A DNA stretch of 64,000 bases from Clostridia bacterium (GCA_017399185.1 JAFQEA010000019.1:97885-161884), one strand, 5' to 3'. Shown: positions 38,939 to 48,988, counted from the stretch's first letter. The notes: generated from the letters alone by a model not told the origin. Numbers and translations are program-made.

Positions 38939-40881
38939 TTATCCATTTCCGTCCTTGAAATCTTAATGGCGATTGGGCGACCGTGTGGGCACTTAAGCTC
39001 CCAGTTTTGCTTTAGAAGCTCTAAAAGGGCGTTTACTTCTTCATTAGACAAGGTATCGCCTGCTTTGATTGCAGATTTACAAGCCTTTTGAGCAATCCTT
39101 TCTTTAATAAGGGTAGGTATTTTTTCATCCCTAAAGCTGCTATCGGTTAAGATATCCTTAAAAAATGCCGTTAAATCCATATCGCAAAGCTCAATAGGAA
39201 CACCATAAACCCTATAAACGTTGTCGTGTAAAACTTCAAGGTCGATACCGACTTCCTTGAATATATCTGTAAGCTCAAAAAGCATTTCGGCTTCTCTTGC
39301 GTTTGCAGAAAAGGTGTAAGGTATAAGCAAACTTTGCTTATCGACCTTACCTGTTTTTACCGCGTGATAAAAGTTATCGAACAAAATACGCTCGTGCGCG
39401 GCGTGCTGGTCAATAACGATAAGCTGATTAGCAGATTCAACCAATAAATAGGTGGACAACGCCTGACCTATATACCTTACGGGTGTATCTGTTGGCATTT
39501 CGGCTTGAGTGTAAGCCGCCTTTTCTGCTTCTAACTGACGGATATATTCCTGATTAGCCTTGAAAATATCGTCTGCAGCATGTGATTCATCAGGTGTTTC
39601 TTCAGTTAAATCAACAACCTGTTTAAGCTTCTTTTCAAAGTCGCTTACCCTTGATTGTCTGTATGCAGGCTTTTCGTAAACGTATTCGCCAACGTACTTG
39701 CTTTCATCGGGTGCAGAAGCCTTGATTTTATCAGCTAAATGTAAATGCAGATAATTTTCGCTCTTCGGCTCTTTACTTGGGTCTATATAATAACGCGTTT
39801 CGCCGTTGACTTCATACTTTTGAATCGCACAATCTTCAGGGTTTATAGGCTGTTCTTCTAAAAACGGAGCGGAAACAACAAGGTTTAGGGATTGGCTTGT
39901 ACCATCCAAAACCTTTGAAATCATCGAATAAATCGCAGAATATACCACCTGGTTATTGGCAAAACGCACTTCAGACTTGCGCGGATGCACGTTTACGTCA
40001 ACAATACGCGGGTCAAGCGTTATGCAAACCACGTAAAACGGATATTGGCGCTTCATTAAATAACTGCTGTACGCGTTTTGAATAGCCGAAGACACGGTTG
40101 CATCTGTTACGTACCTGTCGTTGACGATTATGGTTTGATAGGTGCGGTTTCCTTTGTAATAATTTATGTTACCAAAGTAACCCATTATAGAAACGCCGTT
40201 CTTTTCACCAATTACGTTATAGCAATTATCAACGGCTTCCTTGCCGTAAATTGCTAAAAGCGCTTCTTTTAAGCCTTCGCCATAGGTTTGGAAAATTAAT
40301 CTGTTATCTGCGTAATATTTAACCGCAACAAAGGGATGCGCAATTATAAGCTTTTCCATAAGGGAAGTGACTTCCTTTTCTTCACCCTTTGGCGTTTTTA
40401 AGAATTTTAAGCGCGCAGGCGTGTTGTAAAAAAGATTTGACACCGTAACAGCCGTGCCTTGGATACCACGCGTTTCGTAAACTTCTGACGTTACGCCGCC
40501 TTCGCAACGGATTTGCATACATTCGTCGCTGTCTTGCGTTCTTGAAGTCAGCTTAACGCTTGCAACCGAGCCGATACTTGCTAAAGCTTCACCCCTGAAG
40601 CCCAAGGTGGAAATAAGCTCTAAATCTTCAACGCGCTCAATTTTGCTGGTTGCGTGGGGCAAAAAGACCTTATGAAGCTCTTCCTTTGCGATACCGTGAC
40701 CGTCGTCCTGGATATAAATTTCATCAATACCGCCGTTTTCAATCATAACGGTGATATCGTGCGCGCCTGCGTCAACAGCGTTTTCAAACAACTCTTTGAC
40801 GACTGAAGCAGGTCTTTCAACAACTTCACCGGCGGATATTCTGTTGAAAACTTCTTTTGGAAGTACGTTAATTTTCTTCAT
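38917..40881 (-). CDS. mutL: DNA mismatch repair protein MutL
   Basis: 654 residues. The GHKL ATPase part has LFENAVDAGAHDI, YIQDDGHGI and STLGFRGEALASI. After a variable linker (about 330-450) comes the endonuclease domain: DQHAAHERILFD near residue 500, ACKSAIKAGDTL and KCPHGRPIAIKI. The metal motif DQHAxxExxxxE reads with Asp instead of the last Glu, a conservative change. CPHGRP and the ACK motif are intact, so nicking activity is likely preserved. It overlaps mutS by 14 bases. Confidence 0.95.
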   Translation of the reverse strand: MKKINVLPKEVFNRISAGEVVERPASVVKELFENAVDAGAHDITVMIENGGIDEIYIQDDGHGIAKEELHKVFLPHATSKIERVEDLELISTLGFRGEALASIGSVASVKLTSRTQDSDECMQIRCEGGVTSEVYETRGIQGTAVTVSNLFYNTPARLKFLKTPKGEEKEVTSLMEKLIIAHPFVAVKYYADNRLIFQTYGEGLKEALLAIYGKEAVDNCYNVIGEKNGVSIMGYFGNINYYKGNRTYQTIIVNDRYVTDATVSSAIQNAYSSYLMKRQYPFYVVCITLDPRIVDVNVHPRKSEVRFANNQVVYSAIYSMISKVLDGTSQSLNLVVSAPFLEEQPINPEDCAIQKYEVNGETRYYIDPSKEPKSENYLHLHLADKIKASAPDESKYVGEYVYEKPAYRQSRVSDFEKKLKQVVDLTEETPDESHAADDIFKANQEYIRQLEAEKAAYTQAEMPTDTPVRYIGQALSTYLLVESANQLIVIDQHAAHERILFDNFYHAVKTGKVDKQSLLIPYTFSANAREAEMLFELTDIFKEVGIDLEVLHDNVYRVYGVPIELCDMDLTAFFKDILTDSSFRDEKIPTLIKERIAQKACKSAIKAGDTLSNEEVNALLELLKQNWELKCPHGRPIAIKISRTEMDKWFKRIV

Positions 40882-43456
40882 TGGACTTTTCCTTTAAAAA
40901 TGCTAAAATTTCAAAAGCCTTTAGCGGCGTAATATTGTTTAAATCAAGTTCTTTTACGTATTTATCAACAAATGATAGTTGTGCCGCCGCCTGCTCTTCA
41001 GGTTGCTTATCAAAATTGTGGGTTAAATCGTTCTTTTCTAAAAGCCTTAATATCTTTTTAGCGCGCAAAGTAACGTCTTCAGGGATACCCGCAAGCGCGG
41101 CAACTTCAATACCGAAGCTTTTGTTTGCGCTGCCTTGTGTGATACGCCTTAAAAATACGATTTTGCCGTTAAGCTCTTTAACGGTGATTTTGTAGTTCTT
41201 AACGCCTTCTAATTTATTTTCAAGCTCTGTAAGCTCATGATAATGGGTTGCAAAAAGTGTTTTTGCCTTTACTGAAGACACAAGATACTCAACAACCGCC
41301 CAGGCAATAGATAACCCGTCGTAAGTGCTTGTACCGCGGCCGACTTCGTCCAAAACAAGTAAGCTGTTTGGCGTTGCGTTGCGGATAATGTTTGCAACTT
41401 CAGCCATTTCAACCATAAAGGTTGATTGGTCAAAAATAAGATTATCGCTTGCACCAACCCTTGTGAAAATTTTATCCATTAGCGGGATTTCAGCCGAGCG
41501 CGCAGGAACAAAACACCCTGCGTGGGCTAAAATAACGATTAACGCAACCTGTCGCATGTAGGTACTCTTACCTGCCATATTAGGCCCTGTAATTATTGCC
41601 ATACGTCCGCTTTCCGAATCAATAAGCGTATCGTTCGGCACGAACGGCTCTTTGGAAAAGGCTTCAACCACAGGGTGACGACCACCCACGATATTAAGCG
41701 TTGAGCCTTCAGTTAAAATTTCAGGGCGAACGTAATTACGTTTTTTAGAAACCGTCGCAAAGGACAGTAAAACGTCCAACATGGAAAGACACTTTGCGCA
41801 TCTTAACATATTAGGTATATTTTCGCTTAAAACAGCTTTAAGGCGTGCAAAAAGCTCGTTTTCAATCTTTATCATATTTTCGGTGCCCGATAAGATTTCG
41901 TCTTCAAACTTTTTAAGCTCTTCCGTGATAAATCTTTCGGCACCTGTAAGCGTTTGCTTTCTTACGTAGGAATAAGGAACTTGGTTAAGATACGACCTTG
42001 TTACTTCGATATAATACCCGAATACGCGGTTATACCCTATCTTAAGGTTTTTAATGCCAGTGGCTTCGCGCTCACGCTGTTCCATTTCCTGTATAATTTT
42101 TTGGCCGTTCTGCTTTATTGACCTGTAATGGTCAAGCTGCTTATCAAAGCCGTCTTTAATAAACCCGCCGTCTTTTGTAAAGGCAGGGATATCCTTATCG
42201 ACTATCATAGCATCAATCAGGTCTGCAAGCTTTGTAAAGTCACCAAGCCCGTTGGATATATCCCCTAAAATCTTTGACGTTTTTCCGCTTAATTGGAATT
42301 TAATAATCGGTACTGCGTTTAAGGTATCGCAGATTGCGCGCACGTCACGTGGGTTTACGATATTATTTGAAATTCTGCCGACCAATCTTTCAAGGTCCTT
42401 AACAAGACGTAAGCTATCGGCCAAGCCTTCACGCAAGACGTTGTCTTTAACGATATCCTGAACGCCGTCTAATCTATAATTGATTGAATCAATATTGTGC
42501 TGCGGGGAAATTAATATTTCCTTAAGCTTTCTCGCACCTCCTGCTGTCCTTGTATGGTCAACAGCCCAAAGTAGCGTACCAAAGGTCTTACCGTCACGCA
42601 TAGAGCGCGTGATTTCAAGGTTGCGTTGTGCGGTTGCATCCACTATTAAAATCTTGCCGTCGTCAACGTAAGAAAGATTTTTAATGTTATCAAGCGCGTG
42701 CATTTGCGTTTCTTTAAGATAACATACAAGCGCCCCCGACGCTATCATTGCGGCAGACTTATCTTGGGGCAAAAACCCATCAAGGGTGTGAACGGCAAAT
42801 TGTTCTAAAAGCGTTCTTTGTGCATTGTTAAAGGTGTAAAGGTTGTCTTTGTATAGCGAAAACCTTGGCAAAGTTGAGCGTGCGCCTTCGCTTAACTGGT
42901 TATAAAGCTCCATCGCACCCTGGTTTGCGATAACTTCGGCAGGGGTAATGCGCATCAAAAAGTCAATAAGCTTTTCGCTTGATGCAAGCTCTGAACACAT
43001 AAACTCGCCCGTGGTGATATCGGCCCAGGAAAGAGCAAAAGCGTTGTCCTTTGCGTAAAGTGAGCAAATAAAATTATTTGATTTTTCATCAACCAGACCG
43101 TCTTCAATGACCGTACCGCTGGATACAACCCTTATAACGTCACGCACGACAAGCCCTTTTTGCTCGCCGGGGGCAGTTAATTGCTCACAAATAGCAACCT
43201 TTTTACCGGCGGAAACAAGCTTTGCAATATAGCTATCGCAGGCATGGAAAGGTATCCCGCACATCGGGGCGCGTTCATCAAGCCCACAATCGCGGCCGGT
43301 AAGGGTTAAATCCAATATTTTTGACGCTTCGATTGCATCGTCAAAGAACATTTCGTAAAAGTCGCCCAAGCGGTAAAAAATTATGCAATCGTTATACCTT
43401 TCCTTAACGGAAAGATAATGTTTCATCATATCTGAAAGTTTTTTAGCTTTTGCCAT
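40868..43456 (-). CDS. mutS: DNA mismatch repair protein MutS
   Basis: 862 residues, normal for MutS1. The mismatch-recognition motif is GDFYEMFFDDA (Phe-x-Glu) at about residue 28. The ATPase has GPNMAGKSTYMRQVALI (Walker A), DEVGRGTSTYDGLSIAWA (Walker B) and LFATHYHELTEL. The N-terminal, connector, lever and clamp regions are in order. AGGTGG precedes the ATG. It follows miaB by 46 bases. Confidence 0.97.
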   Translation of the reverse strand: MAKAKKLSDMMKHYLSVKERYNDCIIFYRLGDFYEMFFDDAIEASKILDLTLTGRDCGLDERAPMCGIPFHACDSYIAKLVSAGKKVAICEQLTAPGEQKGLVVRDVIRVVSSGTVIEDGLVDEKSNNFICSLYAKDNAFALSWADITTGEFMCSELASSEKLIDFLMRITPAEVIANQGAMELYNQLSEGARSTLPRFSLYKDNLYTFNNAQRTLLEQFAVHTLDGFLPQDKSAAMIASGALVCYLKETQMHALDNIKNLSYVDDGKILIVDATAQRNLEITRSMRDGKTFGTLLWAVDHTRTAGGARKLKEILISPQHNIDSINYRLDGVQDIVKDNVLREGLADSLRLVKDLERLVGRISNNIVNPRDVRAICDTLNAVPIIKFQLSGKTSKILGDISNGLGDFTKLADLIDAMIVDKDIPAFTKDGGFIKDGFDKQLDHYRSIKQNGQKIIQEMEQREREATGIKNLKIGYNRVFGYYIEVTRSYLNQVPYSYVRKQTLTGAERFITEELKKFEDEILSGTENMIKIENELFARLKAVLSENIPNMLRCAKCLSMLDVLLSFATVSKKRNYVRPEILTEGSTLNIVGGRHPVVEAFSKEPFVPNDTLIDSESGRMAIITGPNMAGKSTYMRQVALIVILAHAGCFVPARSAEIPLMDKIFTRVGASDNLIFDQSTFMVEMAEVANIIRNATPNSLLVLDEVGRGTSTYDGLSIAWAVVEYLVSSVKAKTLFATHYHELTELENKLEGVKNYKITVKELNGKIVFLRRITQGSANKSFGIEVAALAGIPEDVTLRAKKILRLLEKNDLTHNFDKQPEEQAAAQLSFVDKYVKELDLNNITPLKAFEILAFLKEKSNEEN

Positions 43457-43502
43457 AATCCACCTATCGTTTGTGTTTTGGTGTTAGTTGGTTTGTTCAA
43501 AT

Positions 43503-44825
43503 TTATTCTTCAACGATATCACCGTAAAGTGAAATACCCGTTGCACTGTTTACTTTAATGGTTACGAACTCACCAATAAGGTTTTCCTGGCTCTTGAAAT
43601 ACCCCATTCTGCCATACTGGTCGCGCCCAAGATACAGGTCGCGCTTTTTGTCGTAGTCTTCACAAAGGATTGTGATTTCCTTGTTCAAATAAGTTGCTGA
43701 AAACTGCCTTGTCTGCTCGTTGCACAAATCGACCAAGCGCATAATTCTGTCTTTCTTAACGGCTTCATCAATCTGGTTTGGCATTTCAGCGGCGATTGTG
43801 CCCTTTCTTGGCGAATAAACAAAGGTAAACGCTGAAGCAAAGCCAACCTTTTTAACAAGGTTTAACGTGTCTAAAAAGTCTTGCTCGGTCTCCCCCGGGA
43901 AGCCAACCATGATATCGGTTGTAATCGCGCAGTCTGGTAAATGCTTTTTAATGATAGCAACCTTGTCAAGATAGTCTTTAGACGTATATCTGCGGTTCAT
44001 CTTTTTCAAAATTTCATCGCTGCCTGCCTGAACAGGTAAATGTATCGCGTGACAGCAGTTTTTATTGTTTGCAATAGCGATAACAAGCTCTTCAGTCAAA
44101 TCCTTTGGGTGGTTTGTCATAAATCTTAACCTGAACTCACCGCGGACTTCCTGTAAAAAGTCAATAAGCTTTGCAAAATTCGTCCCATCGTTTAAGTCTT
44201 TGCCGTAAGAGTTTACGTTTTGACCTAAAAGGGTTATTTCCTTGTAGCCCAAAAGGACAAGCTTTTGTACTTCGGAATAAATAGCTTGCATTGACCTTGA
44301 TTTTTCGCGTCCCCTGACGTAAGGAACTATACAGTAGGTGCAAAAGTTATTACAGCCCTGCATAATGTTAACCCATGCGTTAGGATAGCTTGTTCTAAAT
44401 GGAACGACGTTTTCGCAAATCTTTGGCTTGTCACCAACGATTTCAACAACCTTTTTGCCCGTTTCCAAACGTTTTTTAAGTAGTACGCCAAAATCTTCAA
44501 GATTGTGCGTACCAAAAAGGATATCGACAAAGGGATAACTCTTTTTGACCTCTTTTGCGACGTTGTCCTGCTGAATCATGCATCCGCCAAGCGCAATTAT
44601 AAGTGATGGCTTTTTAGCTTTAAGATACTTTAAAGCACCAAGATTGCCAAGTGCGTGCTGCTCTGCATTTTCGCGGATACAGCAGGTGTTGAAGACTATA
44701 ACGTCTGCTAAAGCTTCATCTTCCGTAGGCATATAATCAAGCCTTGTTAATATGCCGGCTAACTTTTCAGATTCGTGTACGTTCATCTGACAGCCGTATG
44801 TAATTATCTTATAAAATTTTTGCAT
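43503..44825 (-). CDS. miaB: tRNA-2-methylthio-N6-dimethylallyladenosine synthase
   Basis: 440 residues, a radical-SAM methylthiotransferase acting on the A37 modified by MiaA. The N-terminal UPF0004 domain has three cluster cysteines (TYGCQMNVHE, NTCCIRENAEQHA, LGGCMIQQ), the radical-SAM motif is GCNNFCTYCIVPYVRG, and a TRAM domain ends the protein (ITILCEDYDKKRDLYLGRDQYG). I start it at ATG 44825: this is 8 bases from a consensus -10 box, and the upstream open frame (60 codons) runs back through the promoter and the divergent gene. That spacing means a nearly leaderless mRNA. Confidence 0.95.
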   Translation of the reverse strand: MQKFYKIITYGCQMNVHESEKLAGILTRLDYMPTEDEALADVIVFNTCCIRENAEQHALGNLGALKYLKAKKPSLIIALGGCMIQQDNVAKEVKKSYPFVDILFGTHNLEDFGVLLKKRLETGKKVVEIVGDKPKICENVVPFRTSYPNAWVNIMQGCNNFCTYCIVPYVRGREKSRSMQAIYSEVQKLVLLGYKEITLLGQNVNSYGKDLNDGTNFAKLIDFLQEVRGEFRLRFMTNHPKDLTEELVIAIANNKNCCHAIHLPVQAGSDEILKKMNRRYTSKDYLDKVAIIKKHLPDCAITTDIMVGFPGETEQDFLDTLNLVKKVGFASAFTFVYSPRKGTIAAEMPNQIDEAVKKDRIMRLVDLCNEQTRQFSATYLNKEITILCEDYDKKRDLYLGRDQYGRMGYFKSQENLIGEFVTIKVNSATGISLYGDIVEE

Positions 44826-44832
44826 AATGCTT

Positions 44833-44861
44833 ATTATACAATAAAAATTATTATTTAGCAA
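44833..44861 (-). promoter_or_regulatory. miaB operon promoter (leaderless layout)
   Basis: TTGCTA (44861-44856), 17 bases, TATAAT (44838-44833) on the minus strand. The -10 box ends 7 bases before the miaB ATG, so the transcript should start at or within a base or two of the start codon. No ribosome binding site is present in between. Confidence 0.6.
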
Positions 44862-44910
44862 GTAACTTTTATGTATAAATAATAATTTATAAGTTATACT
44901 AATTACGCGT

Positions 44911-47115
44911 ATGAAAAGCATTTTTAAGATTTTATTAACGTTTTTTTTAGGGCTTATTTTAGTGTCGTTTTTAACCTTGGGGATTATTTTTATCACGCCA
45001 AGCAAAATAGAATTGGATCCAAAAAAGCTGATTACAACAAGTGATTTTATAAGTTTTTATGACAGGGATAATAATTTGATTGCCGTAAGTGATTCACTTA
45101 AAATGAACGAAAAGGAAACTTGCTTTTCTGACAATCTTATAAACGCATTTGTCGCGATTGAAGATAAAAATTTTTTTAAGCACAAGGGCGTTGATTTTAA
45201 AAGAATTATAAAAGCAAGCCTTGTAAATCTTAAAAACAGAAGCTTTTCTCAAGGGGCTTCAACTATCAGTCAACAGCTGATAAAAAACACACACCTAACA
45301 AACGAAAAGACCTTGTCAAGAAAAATCACAGAGATAAAATTGACCCGACAGCTTGAAAAGCTTTACACAAAGCAAGAGATTTTATCAATGTATCTTAACA
45401 CAATTTATTTTGGTGAAAACTGCTTTGGTATAACCAGCGCGGCAAAGCGGTTTTTTGATAAATCTGTAAGTGAATTAACTTTATCTGAATGTGCAAGCTT
45501 GGCCGCCACGATAAGCGCGCCGTCAAAACTTAACCCCTGTGCAAATATACAAGCGAACATAAATAGGCGTAACTTGGTTTTAAAGCGTATGCTTGAACTT
45601 AAATTAATTAATGAAGCCCAGTATAACACCGCTATTAATGAAAAACTAACGGTAAATAGTAGTGCTAATACGCCATACAACGCTTATCTTAACGCATGCT
45701 TTAATGAGCTTAATAATATTGAAAAATTATCCCCTTATACACTTAAAAATTGCAAAGTTTTGACATATTATAATCCTGCATTACAAGAATATATTTGTGA
45801 TATTGATAACATTAATTATGATTATCAAAATATAGTTTTGGATAACGAAAGTTTAGGCGTTACAGCCTATGCTTCAACGTGCGGCGAAATCGGTAGGGAA
45901 ATTGCTTCAACCGCAAAACCGATAGCAGTTTATGCCCCCGCCATTGATAAAAACATAATTACGCCTTACACCATTATAAAGGACGAAGAAACAAGCTTTG
46001 GTGATTATAAGCCCACAAACTTTGGCGATAAGTTTTACGGCAATGTCAGCGTTGAAACCGCACTGATTAAAAGCCTTAACGTGCCTGCTGTAAAGGTGCT
46101 TGATTATTTAGGTATAGATACCGCTATAACCTATTTAAACAAAATGAATATCCCCTGCAAAAACAAGGGGTTATCACTTGCATTAGGCAATCTTGCAAGT
46201 AGCGTTTATCTAAAGGATTTGGCAGCAAGTTACACTACTTTTGCAAATTATGGGATATATAAAAAACCGCATTTTATCAAACAAATTATCGACAATAATA
46301 ACAATATTTTATATAATGCTGATTTTAGCGAAACAACTGTCTTTAAATCTTCCACGGCGACACTTATTAACGATATGCTTAAAAAGACAAAAAATAGCGG
46401 CACAGCAAAAAAACTTTCCTATATCGATTTTGATTTAGCCGTAAAAACGGGTACAGGCGGCACTAAAGCCGGGAACACCGATTGCTACTCGGTTGGCTAC
46501 ACAACACAAAACACCTTTGCAGTTTGGATAGGTAATGCAAGCGGTAGGCTTTTGGATAACACGCAGACGGGTTCTAACTTACCGACAACAATTTTAGGTA
46601 AAACAGCAACTTATTTGTATAAGGACAATAATCCCCTACCCTTTGAAGATTACCAAGTCACAACTAAAACCATTGATAAATTGTATTATGAAAACACAGG
46701 TGAAATCCTGCTTGCATCGCCTAACACTCCTAAAAAATATACCTTTATGGGTAAATTTGCTATAGATAACACACCAGGCATTGAAAGCACGATATTCACC
46801 CAGCCTAAAATCAGCGACTTAAACGTGCAAATTAGCGATAATTTGGTTACAATCACATTTGTACCAAGCATTGGTGCAAAAGGGCAAATTTACCGGATTT
46901 TAGGCGGTCAAAAAACTTATTTAGGGGAAAGTGACGGCAAATTTGTTGATAAGCTTTTAAACTATGGGGTTTATGAATATGCAATTATCCCCTATTGTGA
47001 TGGGATTGAGCGTGTTTTAGGTCGAGAGCATATAACTGCAAAGCTTAATTATGAGCAAAAAAGAGCGCCCGACGGTAAAACCGACGGGCCGCCAGATAAG
47101 TGGTGGTTTGACTAA
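44911..47115 (+). CDS. class A penicillin-binding protein (bifunctional transglycosylase/transpeptidase)
   Basis: 734 residues. A membrane anchor (residues 5-30) is followed by the GT51 transglycosylase: FVAIEDKNFFKHKGVD, SFSQGASTISQQLIKN, LTRQLEKLYTKQEILSMYLNTIYFG. The transpeptidase domain has STAKP (SxxK serine), SLNVPA (SxN) and VKTGTGG (KTG). It builds and cross-links peptidoglycan on the outside of the membrane. A fibronectin-like section lies near residues 640-700 (LNVQISDNLVTITFVPS). The ATG has no clear binding site and a TATACT lies only 10 bases upstream (44895-44900), so this transcript may also have a very short leader. Confidence 0.94.
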   Translation: MKSIFKILLTFFLGLILVSFLTLGIIFITPSKIELDPKKLITTSDFISFYDRDNNLIAVSDSLKMNEKETCFSDNLINAFVAIEDKNFFKHKGVDFKRIIKASLVNLKNRSFSQGASTISQQLIKNTHLTNEKTLSRKITEIKLTRQLEKLYTKQEILSMYLNTIYFGENCFGITSAAKRFFDKSVSELTLSECASLAATISAPSKLNPCANIQANINRRNLVLKRMLELKLINEAQYNTAINEKLTVNSSANTPYNAYLNACFNELNNIEKLSPYTLKNCKVLTYYNPALQEYICDIDNINYDYQNIVLDNESLGVTAYASTCGEIGREIASTAKPIAVYAPAIDKNIITPYTIIKDEETSFGDYKPTNFGDKFYGNVSVETALIKSLNVPAVKVLDYLGIDTAITYLNKMNIPCKNKGLSLALGNLASSVYLKDLAASYTTFANYGIYKKPHFIKQIIDNNNNILYNADFSETTVFKSSTATLINDMLKKTKNSGTAKKLSYIDFDLAVKTGTGGTKAGNTDCYSVGYTTQNTFAVWIGNASGRLLDNTQTGSNLPTTILGKTATYLYKDNNPLPFEDYQVTTKTIDKLYYENTGEILLASPNTPKKYTFMGKFAIDNTPGIESTIFTQPKISDLNVQISDNLVTITFVPSIGAKGQIYRILGGQKTYLGESDGKFVDKLLNYGVYEYAIIPYCDGIERVLGREHITAKLNYEQKRAPDGKTDGPPDKWWFD

Positions 47116-47142
47116 AAAAAGCAGGGATAACCCTGCTTTTTT
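47114..47142. terminator. bidirectional terminator between the PBP and EamA genes
   Basis: AAAAAAAGCAGGG-ATAA-CCCTGCTTTTTT between convergent genes. Confidence 0.85.
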
Positions 47143-47148
47143 AATACG

Positions 47149-48048
47149 TTAGGATGCCAAGCCTTCGCTGATACCAAGCAAGATTACGCTGGCAACAACC
47201 AAGCCGACTGCAAGCCATTTTCTTAATGATAACTTTTCTTTTAAGAAAATAACCGAGAATAAAATTGAGAATACGCAATATGAAGCAACTAACGGTGCAG
47301 CGATTGTCGCGTTCCAACCCATAGCGAAAACGTAGAAGAACTGACCTGCAGTTTCAAAAACAGCTGCGCCAAGCTTAAATTTGTCGCTCTTAATGTTAAA
47401 GTCAGCCTTCTTAACAAGTAAGAATACAAAACAAACGATTGCACAAACGAAGAATGTAAGCTCATACGCGATAAGTGCAGCGTCTTCGCTGATAAGTTGT
47501 AATTCATCAAGATAAATTGCGTCTGCAAAGGTGCCTAAAGCATCAATAATGCAGTAAAGTATTGGGAATAAAATAGCTAAAACGCTTACACGATACTTTT
47601 TATCGCTGTCAACAAGCGGTACGTAAGCTTCTTCTTTCTTTTCGATAAGACCAATGGCAAAAATACCAACTGTGATTAAAATAACGCCGATTAAATCAAG
47701 TGTCCCTAGCGCCGTCTGGAAGAAAATCAAGCAAAGCACTAATACTAATGCGCCTGATGCGTTTTGTACCGGGGATGCAACCGATAAATCAAGATATCTT
47801 AAGCCCCTATAGCCGATAGCCATAGAAATTATGTATAGTGCAGATACAGGTAAATATTTAACGATATCTAAAAAGGTAAATTCAACTTTGTTGGCTAACA
47901 TATAGATAAACGCATGAATACCCATAACCAAACCAACGGCTATAACTGTTTTTAGTGCGCTGTATTTGTTCTTTTCTTCAGCGCCTGCTTTATAAAATAG
48001 GTCCGCCCCACCCCAACAAATAGCGGTGAGCAAAGCAAAAATAAACAT
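47149..48048 (-). CDS. EamA/DMT-family membrane transporter
   Basis: 299 residues with ten predicted membrane helices in two EamA-like repeats. It begins MFIFALLTAICWGGADLFYKAG and contains ALYIISMAIGYRGLRYLDLSVASPVQNASGALVLVL, the conserved first-repeat region; the second repeat ends VFSILFSVIFLKEKLSLRKW. Substrates of such transporters (amino acids, nucleosides, drugs, sugars) cannot be told from sequence. AAGGAGATTTT precedes the ATG. It follows the coiled-coil protein by 15 bases on the same strand. Confidence 0.88.
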   Translation of the reverse strand: MFIFALLTAICWGGADLFYKAGAEEKNKYSALKTVIAVGLVMGIHAFIYMLANKVEFTFLDIVKYLPVSALYIISMAIGYRGLRYLDLSVASPVQNASGALVLVLCLIFFQTALGTLDLIGVILITVGIFAIGLIEKKEEAYVPLVDSDKKYRVSVLAILFPILYCIIDALGTFADAIYLDELQLISEDAALIAYELTFFVCAIVCFVFLLVKKADFNIKSDKFKLGAAVFETAGQFFYVFAMGWNATIAAPLVASYCVFSILFSVIFLKEKLSLRKWLAVGLVVASVILLGISEGLAS

Positions 48049-48063
48049 AAAATCTCCTTAAAA

Positions 48064-48855
48064 TTAATTTTTAGTGTCGTCAGATGCCGTGCAGTTGAAA
48101 AAATTCTTTTGTTTTTGCTCGTCATCTGCATTTGTTGTTAATTTTTGACAAGCCTGACAATTTGCAGTATTGTCACAACCGCTGCATGGTGGGTCGCGCG
48201 CCGCTTTAACCCCAACCGACTTCTTTTCAAAGTCAACAAGCCTTGTGTTTAGGTCAAATGACTTCAAAAACGGCAAGTCGTTAGGATGATTTTTTATTTT
48301 ATAAACGTCACAAAGGGTTGAAACCTGGCTTCTGTATTGCAAAATAAGCCCTGCAACCTTTGTGCGCGCATTATTGATAATTTTTTCTTCGTTTTCCTTA
48401 ATCGTTTGCTTTTTTTGGTTGTAAATTTGCGTGATACGTTCAATTAAAGCATCAATTTTCTTCTTGTAAGAAGAAACGACGGTGAAATTGTTGCGTGTAA
48501 TCTGTGCGATATCGCCTAAAACCTTGCTCATTTCAGCTTTATATAAAAGCTTTTCCTTTTCGGTTTCAGCGTGCGCGATTTTGAACTTCAAGGCTTCAAC
48601 GTGCGCCTTGTTTTTGAGCAAGGCTTGGTCGCTGTTAAGCTCACCTTGGATATTGGTAACGTTATCCTTTATAGTTTTTAACTCATCACAAAGCGTGCGG
48701 TACTCTTCCCCTAACAAATCTTCTGTGCTTTTTGTAAGCGCAGACTTTGCTTCGGCAAAAATATCGCACGTTTTGCTGTAATATATGTTGTTTAAGTCTT
48801 CAACAAGCTCTTCAAAGTCCTTATTGAATTGCTCTAAATCATCAATGTTTGACAT
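48064..48855 (-). CDS. coiled-coil protein with C-terminal cysteine cluster
   Basis: 263 residues, no membrane helix or signal. From residue 20 to 180 it is strongly helical and charged (LKTIKDNVTNIQGELNSDQ, KIDALIERITQIYNQKKQTI), consistent with long coiled coils. The end has CSGCDNTANCQACQ, a possible metal site. No family recognised. I use ATG 48855 (GGGGC upstream); seven more codons are open but overlap the small membrane protein frame further. It is likely translated with the 49-residue protein before it. Confidence 0.72.
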   Translation of the reverse strand: MSNIDDLEQFNKDFEELVEDLNNIYYSKTCDIFAEAKSALTKSTEDLLGEEYRTLCDELKTIKDNVTNIQGELNSDQALLKNKAHVEALKFKIAHAETEKEKLLYKAEMSKVLGDIAQITRNNFTVVSSYKKKIDALIERITQIYNQKKQTIKENEEKIINNARTKVAGLILQYRSQVSTLCDVYKIKNHPNDLPFLKSFDLNTRLVDFEKKSVGVKAARDPPCSGCDNTANCQACQKLTTNADDEQKQKNFFNCTASDDTKN

Positions 48856-48983
48856 AAATAGCCCCAAATGTTGCAACGCATAATTACTTGCGTTTTATAA
48901 AGCATAATAACGCTTGTACATATTAGCAATATTGCAAACAATAAGCATAAAACCACTGTGTTTGTAGGAATTTTTTTATACAT
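48834..48983 (-). CDS. 49-residue single-helix membrane protein (candidate)
   Basis: A short frame of 49 codons starts at ATG 48983 with GGGGG 5 bases upstream. It contains one helix (VVLCLLFAILLICTSVIML) after a basic start MYKKIP, and ends 22 bases inside the coiled-coil gene. Its ribosome binding site forms one arm of an 8-bp hairpin (48989-49014). The hydrophobicity profile and the site support translation, but there is no recognised family, so confidence is moderate. Confidence 0.42.
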   Translation of the reverse strand: MYKKIPTNTVVLCLLFAILLICTSVIMLYKTQVIMRCNIWGYLCQTLMI

Positions 48984-48988
48984 TTTGC

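Noticed and set aside
40881..41195. plus-strand frames inside mutS, mutL, dxs, polA and other genes
   Set aside because: These are mirror frames of strongly supported genes on the other strand, without ribosome binding sites.
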